A stretch of 64,000 nt of DNA from the NCBI GenBank assembly GCA_004794785.1, contig SJOL01007044.1, positions 539,139 through 603,138 of the forward strand, written 5' to 3'. The first letter of the stretch is position 1; each line of letters opens with the position of its first letter. Below, in pieces: positions 26,391 to 39,399 of the stretch. The notes beneath the pieces are model-generated. The model did not search any database. It was not told where the DNA came from and saw nothing but the letters and a program-made list of their open reading frames with translations. The translations under genes were made by a program, and so were the position numbers. The stretch is from Opisthorchis felineus. Its lineage: Eukaryota; Platyhelminthes; Trematoda; Opisthorchiida; Opisthorchiidae.

Positions 26391-28704
26391 CCTGTTACGC
26401 AAACTAATACTTGTTTTTTAATTGCTCATGGCAGACCCGCTGTTATCGGGCCCCACGAGGTGTGATCCTGGGACTAAGCCTACTGGTTATGATATTTTTC
26501 GGCTGAGTGTGCCGCAAAAGAGGCACCGCCTGTCCCAGTTGGCTTGAAATTCGAAATATCGCAGTCGGTTTGCTTGACAGAAGACCACTCGTTTGTGTCA
26601 GCTTGATTTGCAAATGAGCGTGTTTTACGAACTGTTTCTAATTTTTTCGTTAGAGTATAGGATAAGTTTGATCGGAACTTGAGGACACCTCTACTTGATC
26701 AAACCCAAGAAGCTCCCCTCGGGTTACTGAACAGTTTTCTGCACTTTGCGAACAGTGTGCTGTCAAGTTCTTACTACATTTTTTCCAAAATTTTCGCTTT
26801 CCCCACGATGATGATGCCGCAAATGCTCCCTGCATTTTCAGCTTGTGGAAATTTCTTATTATAGAGACAACGGATTAAGTAACTAAGGAATCTCCGCATC
26901 ACCCACATTAGACTTATGTGAACGAGTATACCAAATGATTGGTTTCCTGACAAACCCTCAGGAGAACAGCACGGATAGAGAAGTTTTATAGGTTACAAAT
27001 CTCTCTTGCAGGCCACACCGACTGCTCGCTTGTAAAATCATATTCTCCGTTCGGTGACGCCCTCAATGCCCAAAATGGATGTCCCAACTGCTCGGTACCG
27101 AACAAAACGACGCAAAGTTCCTGATGACTCTAACAAAAAATGGACACTTGTGAAGAGACAGTGTGACAGTGAAGGCTCTCGAAAACCGCGTAGACGGTAT
27201 GCTTAAACCAGCGCAAGATAGGTGCCAGCTGCGCGTAGCACTCATTGAGGACTTATGTCAGTGTCGCAAGCCGGATTATGCGGTAGGTGACACAGGTCAC
27301 CTTCTCGTTATTTCTTTCTTAAGATAGCAAAGTATTTTTGAACCATATACAATAGAATCACTGGCCGAAGTGATTTTTCCGAGACAATGAAAGTGATAAA
27401 ATTTCGTCGGATTAGGACTTTGCTTTTCTGTTGTGGCACAGCATGTCCGCTGAACAAGAATACGCAAGCGTCCTTCTACCACTGAGATGTGGCTGTTCTG
27501 ATGACGCGGTATAGGTAACAAGATTTTTGTAAGTGTATGAGATAACAAGTACACTGTTTGCTGGCGTTTGTAATACATAAAGAACAGTGCAGATACTTAA
27601 TGCACTACACCAGCTAGTGGTTGGTTCTAATTTTGATACTGGAGGATAAAGATATTATACTAATTTTCGGGGCGCGTCCCCTGAAAATAATCACGTCAAA
27701 TCTCTGCTTACAGGAAAGCGTTGTCCGATCGTTTTTGTCTGCCTGTTTCCGCGTCCCTTGAGGGACGGAAATCCGCTGCAGTTGAGACCCGTCTTATATC
27801 ACATCAGGATTTAAAACAGCCGGATGTAGTGTGTGGCCACCGTTTGAGTATCACACAAGTAGTTGCTTCGTACAATGTTTAAAACATGTTTTTTAACACA
27901 AAATGGACGGACGCTGGAAAATTTAACCCACCTACCACAATTCTATTATTGAGGATCGAGACTATGTATTGAGGTTCGCGACACGGAACTTTGAGTCGTA
28001 GGTTTGATGATCCCGAATATCAAAAGGAATTGCTTTCGAAAGTCTACGGTACTATCTACACAAAAGTGAACAAAATCATACAGCAAGCCTCAGCTGGCGT
28101 CAACAAGTGCGCAAGTCTCTCACTGACGGGTACAGTGCGGTGTCAAGGTCCGCACAGCAAACAACGACGAGCAGATTGTTGACCCGGTAGTGTTGGTTGC
28201 GGTCGTCGCACCCGAGACCAGTCTTATGATTCGGATTCGCGGTGCGGTTACACAGAAATCATGACAGAACAGCCCACTGCAGGCTCATCAAACGAGGCAC
28301 GAACACTCATGAGTAGGTAGGTCAGCCGAACACATTCACACACGCACACACACACTCAAATGCTAATATGCCAGTGTCGGACGGGACGGCCTTTGCGGCA
28401 ATGTGAATGGCGGGTATAAATAAGAAACAAGTGGGAATCAAAAGTACATGGGTGGAGTAATCAAATGAATGGGGGGATTCTGATGAGTTCAAGTTAGATC
28501 CAGTACTATGCTTTAAAGCTTCGAATGCCAGACAGTGCGGTACGGGTAATTCGGTCATTGGCAACCGTAAGCAAGTCGTATCTCTATCCTTTGTCTACAT
28601 TTCCTTTCAGGTTGTCGTAAAATTTACCCTAATGGCGCCGTTCGAAACCTATTGTAGACGTCTACGAGGCTACCAGGGCGACTGACAATAAAAGCCTCTG
28701 CAAA
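26391..28704. other. No recognisable gene; short CA-rich run
   Basis: Nothing can be assigned. A (CA)-rich stretch with interruptions lies at about 28331-28357. A 93-codon minus frame at 27297-27578 has no recognisable motifs. Confidence 0.45.
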
Positions 28705-28795
28705 GTGTCACTACAATTCCCATATTTATTCCCATATTTATTCCCTCTATTTATTCTCCAATTTATTCAATTCTAATAAAACATATAAAGCCAGT
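28705..28795 (+). repeat. ATTTATTC-type short tandem tract with AATAAAA
   Basis: CCATATTTATTC occurs twice back to back and is followed by three looser ATTTATTC units. The tract ends in TCTAATAAAACATATAAAG. It resembles the tract at 15.18 kb in composition and in ending close to an AATAAAA signal. It may be the 3' end of a retroelement or a short tandem repeat; nothing coding is visible upstream. Confidence 0.35.
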
Positions 28796-31700
28796 CTTCT
28801 AATGCAATACTTTGACCAGGAGAAACCACTTTCTTCCTCCATGACACTGGGACAGGACAGGATTCGTCACCATCCAGGGACAACGTACTCTAAGCAGGTT
28901 AGCTAATAGGATTTGCCCGCAGTTCCCTCAGTGACAGAAAGTACGAAAAGAACTATAAGTAAATCAACTCGGTTGACAAACCATTCACATGGCTCAAGCT
29001 CGAAGAAGTTCACCAGTTCAAGCGTGACAGATCCAATGAGTTTAGTGTGAGCTCACTTACCTAATCAGCTATCCGGAGTCCGCGTTCCAGCTCACTAGCG
29101 ACCAACACTAATACGAGTGAAAGTCAAGGCCACTGATTCCCAGGCCCAGTTAAACATCCTGAATGCGCTCAGGAAATTTCCAGCACCGGAAGCTATGAAA
29201 ACAAACACAAAATTTAGCAGCACGATATATATACCATTTATATTAACTATTATTCCAGTCACCTCGAAGGTGACCACTGCAATGAGGTCTCACTCCTTGG
29301 ACTGTTCAGAATCAGTCACGAGTTAACGCAAAATTCCTCTTAAGTAGAGTAACCTGACAGAAAAACAAATGCATTCCCTAGTATTGTCTGGTGAATAAGG
29401 GGGTAGCACGCTAACAGATAACACAAAAAAATATAGTATGTCAAACACGGATTAAAAAACGATAAAAAGATGATTGACCGACAAACAAAAACCCTAGTAT
29501 CACAACTTGCCACAGCTAGTGGAATCTGCGTATCAACAATCAAACGTTGTTTATTCTCAGATGAGAAACCCGTCTAAGAAATCGTAATTTTGTAAGGAGT
29601 TGTTTGTTTATTTTACAGAAACACTGGGATTAACAGTAATTATTATTGTACTCATGTTGGCAGACGTCACTTTACTCTGTACTACCCAAGATAAGTTCCA
29701 TTACTTTGTCAGTTAAAATGAACTGTCGGGTTAACTTAGAGGTCCGGAAGTTTGTGAAAATCCTCCAAATTTGTAATGTGGTTACTGTCTTTTGGACTAC
29801 GTCTGCCTGCAGAACCTCGAAAACTGTACACTCGGTAGTAGATTATCTAGAATTTTTCAAATGCCTTCTTAGTATTCGCATCAATACGAAGACATCGTTC
29901 CAACTGGCTTTTGTGCAGTACACTGATTTGAATAATATTGTGAAAGAGGGATTCTATTGAGTCTCCTGGGCACCACTCGAAAAAGGATTGATTCCCCTAG
30001 TTTTTGCTGTAAATTTCCAAGGTCACTTTAGAACATTTCTTTGGATGATAATTGATCTAACTGAACTATTGCATCTAGGCGAAGCCTGTTAAGGTCGTCC
30101 TCGTTGACCTCAATTTAAGACCAAATATTTACAGTGGACTGAAAACAAAAATATTCATTTGCTCGTTCCAAGTCCTCTGGGAAACTATCCCAATAAGTAG
30201 CAAACAAACTGACTTCCTCTTCGCCTTTTCTCTCAAGGGGCACTTGATGCGCGCTAGTTTATACATCGTCTCACAATGTCTTGCCTAACGCACGCGTCGT
30301 TTGGTGAGCAGCCCAAACAAATGAGGGGAAAACGCCTCTCCTCATAAACTGACTGAATTTGGACATTACCTAGCAAATCCTTGTTATCCGTACCAGTTAA
30401 ACCGGGAAGAACCAATCGAAAGACTACAGGAAGTTTCAGAAATTTAGCCCCAATGCATATAGTAATTAATTTGGGAACAGAGAACAAAGTACATTGAAAA
30501 CTTCACCCAAGTTTTTGGAAAACAAAACAATTTGGCGAACAAATTGTAGATGTATTGCTGTCCAGGAATTCACTTTTGAAACAAGAAATTCGTCAGTCCA
30601 AGTAACTGGTTGAACAAGCTGATCAAGTTTTAAGGCAGCAACGTCTGTTCCCACTGACAGGCCATATCAGCGTCAGACGTGAATGTGAGCAGGCTCTAAG
30701 CTTTTGTTCTTCCAGTTCCCTCTGGGTGTAGCTGACAACTTCTGTTGGTCTCTTTGGGCAAGCTAGAGCTACGAAAATCGAGGTGAGCAAATGGATCACA
30801 TTATTTTTTTCGTCTGGTTTGACTTTCTCCCTTATATCTAATGTACTTCTTTAAATGACTCCTGTTTATCGACAATCGAACACAGTTCCGTATCAAATGA
30901 TTTACTTGAAACAATCCTCCATTCGCTTGCCAGAGTTAATCTGTTCACACTGGAAAGCCTGGCAAATTCCGCCGCCTCGAACATCGGTTGTTGTGCCGTG
31001 AATCGTATTTCCATCTGAAACCTTCCCCATTTTCTATGTCCTGTATCTAGCGTATTTCTCGACGTGCCTTCGAGTTACTTTTCATTTTTCGGTTTGATTA
31101 TCCGTTTGATGTGGTTTACAGTTCTGGTGAGTAGGTCCCTAGAGGCATGTTCAACTTTTCTTCATTTGTAATTCTGAAGTGATAAAACTTTTTTGAAAAT
31201 TCCACCTTTTGATGTTTATGTAAACGACTTATTAGCATAAAGGATAGGCAAATGCCCCAGGCCTCGAATGGCATAGAGCAAAAGCTGTCGCCATATTAGA
31301 CCATTTGGTTAACACATGGCAAAATGATGCACAAGGACGACTTACTCCTGAGAGAGTAATGAGGGCGCCGAACAACGTCGAATGCATCGAACCCGAAAAT
31401 CAATAAAGGGCTTGAAGGCCACATTTCTCAGGGTGTGAAAATTAGTTACCTGTGTAAGATAGTTGACTGAGCGCCTTAATCAACAGTGTACAGAAAAGAA
31501 AAGATTAACCGATATGTATGTGCTTATAGGGATCCAGAGATTCCAACGAGGACACGAATTATATAAATCTTTCGAAATGTAGTACCAAAGTAAAGTAAAC
31601 ACAAAACTAGGACCAACACGCCACTGGTCTTGGTATTCCGTGAGAGGTGGAATTATACCGTTTGATTGATAGAGAGAAAACAAAAGCAGAACTTCTAACA

Positions 31701-34700
31701 GAACTGGTCTATAACTGGTACAACTGGTATAATTCAGTGTATTCTCCTTTGATGACCTCTATGGAGAGCCAGTGGCTCTACCCTCATTTGATGCGGACAG
31801 TCCAGCTGAAGTGAACCGGAGTTTCATGGAACTAGGATGACTCCACACTCTTAGAGCCTTACTTAAGTAACGAGGGTCGTTTTGCATTCCCATTGGTTTA
31901 AAGGTAGCACCCATTCGGTCCATCGTTACAGCGCTACTCGAGGGAGGCACAACGTCTGAGGTATTGCTCAAGCCCAAACAGGAGCGATAGAAAACCAGGG
32001 TTAGAGTTGGTCCCAAGATGACAACCTACGTAGGGGGTGTAGAACTTTAGTTTCTATTTCATTTGGAGGATGACTTCCGTCTTGCAATGGAGGTACATGT
32101 ACAGTAGTTCTACGGAAATAAAGACCACCTAATGAGGACGGCTTAAATGGTTTTATCTATGGTAGGGAGAAAACCATCCATCGACTGAACGAGCAAACAT
32201 TTATGTGAGTAGATCAGATTATGCTAATACGACATCGGCACACTGAAGCTAATTCACCATTATTTTGGCTCCAATCTGTACCATAAAAAATACCTTCACA
32301 TGGAGGCTAGCTTTATTGTCCGCAAAAAAATCGCCATGAGAAACTTTATGAAAACTTCGTCAGGAAGCCAAAACTCTACGGATGCTAAGTGGAATTGCAC
32401 CAGATACTCTAGTTAGGTCCCGCACTTGTGCGCAGTCTCAGTGTAACTATTCTCACTTGGTTGTTGGCGTTCCATCTAAAGGCGGGCAACTATAGTGTCA
32501 AGATTGTCAAGAGCTGGGTTGAAAGTTTGAAAGACGGTGACATTAAGGAGCACGTTGTGGAGTCACCAGGCAACATCCTAGTTTAATTTTCTATCCTTTG
32601 GTAACCTGCAATGGCCGTCCACTTCTACAGGGAGTGTTCTACAGGATCAACAGCTGGAAAAACAGCTCTGTTTGGCCTATGCAAAATATACACACATATA
32701 AGTAATCGGTAACGCCCCACCCAAAAAGGAATAAGATAGGAAAATACATCGTTCTGGGTCTGTATTTTACAATGGTGCATCGAGAGAACTAGTATACATC
32801 TGTGTTCCTCTACAGAGACAAATCTTCGATTGATCCTCTCAAACTGTCTTCCTGAAGCAACAAAATGTCAAAAAAGCCGTTCCCCCTGAAATGACTGCCC
32901 GCAGGAATTCAACAAAAGTGTTTTTTCTAGCTGCTCCCTCCAAAAAAGGAACCTGCCCAATGGTAAAACCCATACGTAATCAGCCACGAGTAGTCTCGTA
33001 TGAAAGGTGGTTTGACAGACAATAGAAACTGTAATAATTTGGTTTCACGAATTTCACGTTCTGATCTTTGTTGGGAGGGAAAGTTGTTCGCTGGACACAC
33101 CTCTACCCCATTTGGGAGGTGGATAGTTGATGTACCAAAAGGCACTGATTTTAAGACCAGTCTCACTGAACCGTAAGTAGATAGTCTTTTAGGGGGATCT
33201 GTGACAGGACTGTTGTGTATTTACCGTTGTGGAGCTGTGTAAACAGCTGGCAACTTCTTTTGTTCATCAAAATGCCGAATCGAGCTTTCATGCTTACACT
33301 TTTGAGAAAGGCTTCACTGTATTACCACGCACGACACTGTGTACCTGCACCTACTTTCACTGCATTCGATCCATTAACCTCAATTTCCAAGGTCGTATAA
33401 CCAAAATGTGTATCTCCAACGGAATTGAGCTCATACCAGAATGCGCTTAATATGAATACAGTGATATGTTCTGGGGTTACAAATAGCCTCTTTACCTGGG
33501 GTAGTCCTTGTGACTGCAGGGTGTACCGATGTGGTGCAAACTAATGAAGAGAAGCTGAACGAATTCGCGATGCATTGACCGCACTTTATCCGTCGTGCCT
33601 CGCAATGAGCAACATTCACGTGATTTACGTATCACCGCCTTGGGTAACCTGAACACATGTGTTGATGTGTATTCGAACTCTCTTTTTTGTGAGGGTGCGG
33701 TGACCTTGTGAAAATCACCCACGATCATACCCTGCAAAAACAGCTTCATTGAGCAGACGAACCGCCTCATCTTAAACCTTGGAAGACTGCTGATATGTGG
33801 TGTAACATTTTAGATGACCCAAAATTCCAAATCCTTATTCAATAATAAATAAAGTGAAAATCAGAATGACCGCAAAGTGGAGCTGTGTTACCATTAGAAT
33901 GCAAAAATCTGAAGCAAGAATTTAGAGCCTTTCGCAACAAATTATTATAGTTCTCAAAATGTGGTCCTTCTCCGGAAGGATCACACAGTATCTCATCCTG
34001 CCTGGAAGTAATGTTATATTTTTTCCAGGGGAATGGCGTCTGTCTGGGTAGTCTTTCTTGTGACATTACTGTGCAACAATCTGCATCTCTGCTTAGGATT
34101 TTTAACAGCCGTGATCCTACTGATCATGTATTATGTACAAAATGACAGGAGGATAGTATCATACCTTCAGTGCTAATCTGAATTGAAACTCTTGGGGTCA
34201 ACTGGGCTATACCAAAATCCTGACATTGCCGCGTGAATTAGGAGTGTGTGAAGTAGTTGATCTTCAAACATTCCTGCGTTTCTAGCGTAATCTCCGACGT
34301 GCACGTTATCTGATTTCCACGCTGTAGACTGCCAAATTTACCATGGTCTACCTGTCTGATCGTGAATGGCGGGGAGTGTCAGTGTGCCCTCTTCAGAATG
34401 GTAACATCTCCTTACAGGAGCCTATACTTGGCCACACGTTTTGACATTCAAGGCTCACGTAGCTGAAAACCATGTTTGGAAACATGGATTGCACTGAAAT
34501 TAAAATCGTATATTTTGCTGGGTTATGTGCCTACGCGTTACCTTATTGCAGGAAAACCCAAAATACAAGTTCCACATCACATTCCATGTTGGAAGCGGGA
34601 CTATATCAAAATGAATTGCTCTTTATTAAGTGGAGAGTATTGAGAGGGCTATGGTTTATATAATATATGTATATATAATCTTGTCGCCGAATCAGGCACC

Positions 34701-34984
34701 GACAAGTGCCCCGCTGAGAGCAGAAATCATTTTTGGTATTCTTCAGCAATGCATTGAAAATCGCGGCGTCTTACCAGCACACAGATATCTTTACAAGGTT
34801 AGATGATCATTAGCGTTATCGAAGCATACCGTTCATCAAAGCTTACTACTAACTAGTGTCACCCGGGTGATACCAGAGCGTACGTGTGATACGGAAATCA
34901 TAAGACTTTTTTGACATAACGCTTTATTTTTGACCACTAAAGTAAGTATAGTCTGACAACAAAGCATTGTTATCAATGTCTCAA
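28796..34984. other. No recognisable gene
   Basis: I see no assignable feature. Open frames up to 104 codons (plus 29646-29960; minus 33492-33770) show no family motifs, and no tRNA, repeat array or retroelement block was recognised. Confidence 0.45.
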
Positions 34985-35165
34985 GGTACTTCGGCCACTC
35001 GTGGCCCACCGGTTAAGTGTTCAAATTACTAGCCAGGAGGTCGTTGGTTCGAGACTCTCCGGAGTTTCGTGAGATACGCACTGCTGATGCTTCCCAATAA
35101 GAATGAAACAGTTGCACAGTGCTTATCGGCTTTTCAGCATAGATTGGCTTCACTTACAGAACGAA
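34985..35165 (+). mobile_element. tRNA-headed SINE with decayed hammerhead ribozyme module
   Basis: The head has a box A-like TGGCCCACCGG (about 35004-35014) and a box B-like GGTTCGAGACT (about 35046-35056), the internal pol III promoter layout of tRNA-derived SINEs. Immediately downstream is a 45-nt hammerhead-like module (separate entry). The body that follows, CTTATCGGCTTTTCAGC and then TTGGCTTCA, matches the copy at 19.4 kb at its start. The order tRNA-like promoter, hammerhead, short tail is that of the Schistosoma SM-alpha elements. No target-site duplication could be fixed by eye. The copy is too mutated to be active. Confidence 0.6.
35078..35122 (+). ncRNA. Decayed hammerhead ribozyme (type I layout)
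   Basis: Stem I is perfect over six pairs: GCACTG at 35078-35083 and CAGTGC at 35117-35122. The first core strand reads CTGATGC at 35084-35090, against the required CTGATGA. The second, GAAAC, is at 35105-35109. The stem II region is the expected 14 nt long but pairs poorly. Stem III is the minimal kind, one C-G pair over a four-base loop. The triplet before the cleavage point reads GCA where a functional ribozyme has U at the middle position (GUC type). Architecture and length are right; the core A change and the lost A-U pair make it almost surely inactive. Confidence 0.6.
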
Positions 35166-38100
35166 ATCTCTGCAAAAAAACCAAATCTCCTCACACTACC
35201 CACAAGGCACTTCCTCGCAAAATGTACGCTGTATTTTCATTTCTATCTGTGCACCTTTGACACAAGTCTGATCATCCTAACTGGTATTTTGAAACAAGCC
35301 GGAGTCGAGGTTGTTTACTTCAAATCCCAAGACCGTGACTAAACAGCGTGTGTCTGGCGTCAAAGCCGCTGTTTTCATATCAAATACTGACAGCTATTCA
35401 ATGCTGTTTTGCTTTTAAATCATGTAAACAAATCCAAATAAGTGCACATCAGTAACAACAGTGTCCAAAAGTTTTGAGGGGCCTCTTCAAAAAACAGTTC
35501 CGAGACCTGTCTTTATTACAATTATTAATGTGATACAAACAGATTAGCTGCAGCAGGTGGCCTGTGGTGTTTCGAAAGCGGAGGACCCACCAGATGCCGT
35601 ACACAATCGATCACTATCATTTGGATCTACATACTAGATGGGGAGCTGTTCTCGGTAAACTAAGCACCACTCATGTGTCCTGACTTCGTATGAGTGCTTC
35701 GTGTTTTTTGCTAATTACAACAAATGCACAAATCCAGAACTAATTTAGTATCAAGGCAATGAGCTCAAAGATACGGCACGACTAACATTACTGTCATTAT
35801 AAGAGCCGCCAGGAGACGAGCTGGAACTACATCAGTTGATTGGCTACCACTGTGGTTTACTTACACTAAGGCAGGCTATACTCCCACCCACTGTTCAACG
35901 GTGCAATTTGTCTCAACTGGTCTGGTGGCTGAGACTTTAAAGTTAAACTTCAGTTGTGCGGTGCTCACAGTGAACCAGGTTGATAGTGTTTCGCAGCTTT
36001 CCATTATGGAAATCCCTAATAAGCATTGAGGTTGCAGTAATTATACACCTTTATCGCTACTGCGGCCGAATATTGAGTTTAGAATGAATCATCGCATAAT
36101 GTTATCAAGAACATCGGGTGACAAACGTAAGTGTATTCTGGACCTCTTCGTCAGGTCAGCACGCACCTATCTGGTGAAATATTGGTAATGATCAGAACAC
36201 GCAGCTAGCATTATTTTCATCACTGAACCAATGTGTGCGGCTCATTCTCACCAGCGCCAATACTTACACCCGCATCAATACATTGGATTTCTTATCAGCT
36301 ATGTTATACAGTACCTGGTCCCTGCTTCAGATCAAATAAACGCAGTTCTCAAAACACAACTCTTCAATATCCTCTGAACTCTTCATAGGCATAATATTCG
36401 GTAGTGCTTCTAATTGTTCACCAGTATGAAGCTGAGCTACGAATCAGGCCTCGTCCCAGACTGACCTTATCGAGGTACTTTTCAAGGCCGCACTTCAGGT
36501 GGTCGGGTGACTTTACTCAAACTTATTTCACTAGCGTTCTATTGACCAGACGGAATACAACCGCAGAATGCAGAAACCGGACGATACACTACTGAAAAAA
36601 GTTAACAAATCCATCTATCAGTGAGTTGTTTAGTGTACGCCTTTGAACTATATTTAGGCTTTTATCAATTACAACGAATTTAGTTTAAAGCGTCCCGTTT
36701 TACGACAACCACCCATCTACAGTGACCGTATTCTGACGTTCCATAAAACTTCTGATAGTGTGTTCGTAGTGTGGCCGCACACCACTGGTAATTTTATAGC
36801 TTGACATGTAACCACCTTGCACTTTGGATTGACAAAGCAATCTTTAAATATTCGGCCAAAGATGTTTCCAAACGTCGAGTTGAGCAGTTAGTTGTATCCA
36901 CTTGCGTTTTTTCTTATTCATCTTTGAACTATCGTGTTACTCCATTGAAGTGGCGCAATTCTCATCTGCAAATGACAGGCCCATGTGCGATCTATCCAAA
37001 GGCCACCACCCCGCCCCGCTGCAACTTCGACGGATGATTTGCGCACTAGGATATGACATGAGATCTGTCTTAAGGAAAATTGATGGCTTGCGCTACCCTC
37101 CTACGGGAAGAACAAAAAACTTCAAAATTAGTGAGACGATAACCCAGACTGAGCTTTTCCTTTTCAAAACCAGTGGTGCTTTTCTTACCTATCTGCTTCT
37201 CTGCTACAGCCTCAACGGAAAAGTCAGTTTCATGCGTTTCCTACCGCACCACCTGTCTAACCAATGACCGCATGCGAACACGAATTCTTCATCCACTCGC
37301 GGCCAGCATTCCAAGTTTCCTAATAGCCTAGACGATCGTTGGCTGTCCAAGCAACGAGATAAAGAAGTGTAGTGATCGAGGGATGTTTGAGCCGCTTTCC
37401 ATTTCTTAGTATGTGGCGACCTCAATAAATGTGACAATAGTCTCGGAGACACGGTTTTTGTAAACCTTGTAAACCCTCTACCACGCCAGTTGTGATTGCA
37501 CATTAGAAAAATCCTTCATGTATGCTGGCTAGCCTGACGCACACTTTCTAACGTTTGAATATTGTCCAGTCAGACTTGAAAAAAAAAATCACGGTGGGAC
37601 TTAAACGTAGGATCACACAGGCCTTTCCCCACAACTCGACTACTACTGGAATGCAGGTAATGCTTTTGGATCATCAAGTGGTGTAAAGTGTAGAGAACCC
37701 AATTAAAAGCTCACGTGATTACATTTTGAAGGAACTAGTCTTGATCACTAAAACCCCGAAAAATTGAAAGAAACTGAGATAAAATTGAAATTTTCAGAAA
37801 CCTTCTACGATACCGACCTACCGAGGGAGGTATAAACGATGTTTTCCAACCATAATTTTTAAAAATCTTTATAAATGTTTTTCCCATGATTCATTAAATA
37901 TCTGGTTGACATTTTCACCGACATTATTCAGTCTCAGTGGCCATCAACCCAGTTTTTGTGCTGTATAATCTTGTGCGTCTTCACACACAGCGCGCTAGCT
38001 TGTTCTGCAGGCTCTTGTCGGTTTTTAAATCAGACCTACGGATAGGTCGGTCAATACGAAACCCACTTACTGGAAAGCCAGTAGTTGTGCAACCCCATTT

Positions 38101-39372
38101 TTTCTCCGCAAAATGTCACACGCAAAATTCTATTTGTGATAGCTAGGGTAACTAAGGATACCCTACTGGTTGACGTGTCCACCATAGTCTCGAATATCAC
38201 TCTGCATCTCTACTTCTTACACCCAATTAGCCGTAAATGCTCTTCAGCTCTTCAGCACTTAAGAACTAAAACCTGTTTCCCTTGTATGGTTTTTCTGTCC
38301 ATAATATCTCCGGTTTGTGCCTAATACACTGGCAAACAATCCTTCACATCACCAGTGATTACTTGATCTCTTACAAATTTCAGGTAAGAAGCAGATTTAG
38401 TTGAAGTGACCCGACACGTATGCTGATCTGTGAAGCCATGTTCACCTTATTAATTTCCCATATTCCCCATTTGCTGCAACTGTTTCATTCTTTGAGCATT
38501 TTTGACTGACCGCGCACTCCAGTTAAGTTTTTAATCTCTAAGTTTGTACAATTTTTCAAAAAGTTGTCAATGGATTGCATCCAAAACTACAATGCGTGTA
38601 TGCACACTTTAGAGGAATAGGATAAATCCGAGCCACACATCTCTCAGATTACCGAGAATTGGATTTCGTCTTGCCAGTTAAAAATGTTGAACTGACTAAC
38701 CCGTATTACTAAATTAATATTTGAGTGAGATCCATGGGAAAACTGGACCCAAAAAGTCTAAAGCAAAATCTCCAACGGACACTCAGCAATGTATAACAAA
38801 GTTTCTGTACAATGGTCTGGGGTGTTATGGTTGAAAATCATTGTTGAAAACTCTCGATGGAGCGGCATCTTAAAACAGCCCACAAGTTTTGTCAACCGAT
38901 TTCAAGGCTTTATGCCTTGAGATTAGCTGCTGCAGGGAGTGCTCCTACAGACGCAGAAGTAAGTTGCTTACGCTGTTCATTGACCGATGATCACTAGATC
39001 CATTCTAGTACTATTGGAGTTGTAGCGGAAAACACTGACGAACCCATAAACCACTCACCGGGTGCCAAAATATTTTCTTTGTAAATGCTATATAAACCTG
39101 GAAATCATTTGACAAGAGATTCCGCTAAAAAAATAAGACAACACGGAATAGCCTTCTTTTGCGATTCTGCCCAACAGAAATCAAAAGCACCGGAAATACT
39201 TTCTAGTTCTTCCAACTATTCTCCCTCTTTAACAGGAGCTTCTTAAATTTATTGGTCAAAGCAAAATTAAGCAGATGGTTTCGTAGGTGCATACTGACGG
39301 TTCGTCTCCATAGAAATTAATTCATCTACTACTACAACCTAGTCATTGCGTGCATAAGTATTTTCTACAATG
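35166..39372. other. No recognisable gene
   Basis: Nothing can be assigned. Plus 36801-37267 contains two overlapping open frames, the longer of 121 codons, with a 99-codon minus frame at 37204-37503. None has motifs I recognise. An A-run of about nine lies near 37580. Confidence 0.45.
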
Positions 39373-39399
39373 TATATATATATATATATATATATATAT
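39373..39399. repeat. (TA)13 microsatellite
   Basis: Uninterrupted TA dinucleotides. Confidence 0.95.

Noticed and set aside
36902..37267. 121-codon plus-strand open frame
   Set aside because: Two phases are open together and the translation matches nothing I know.
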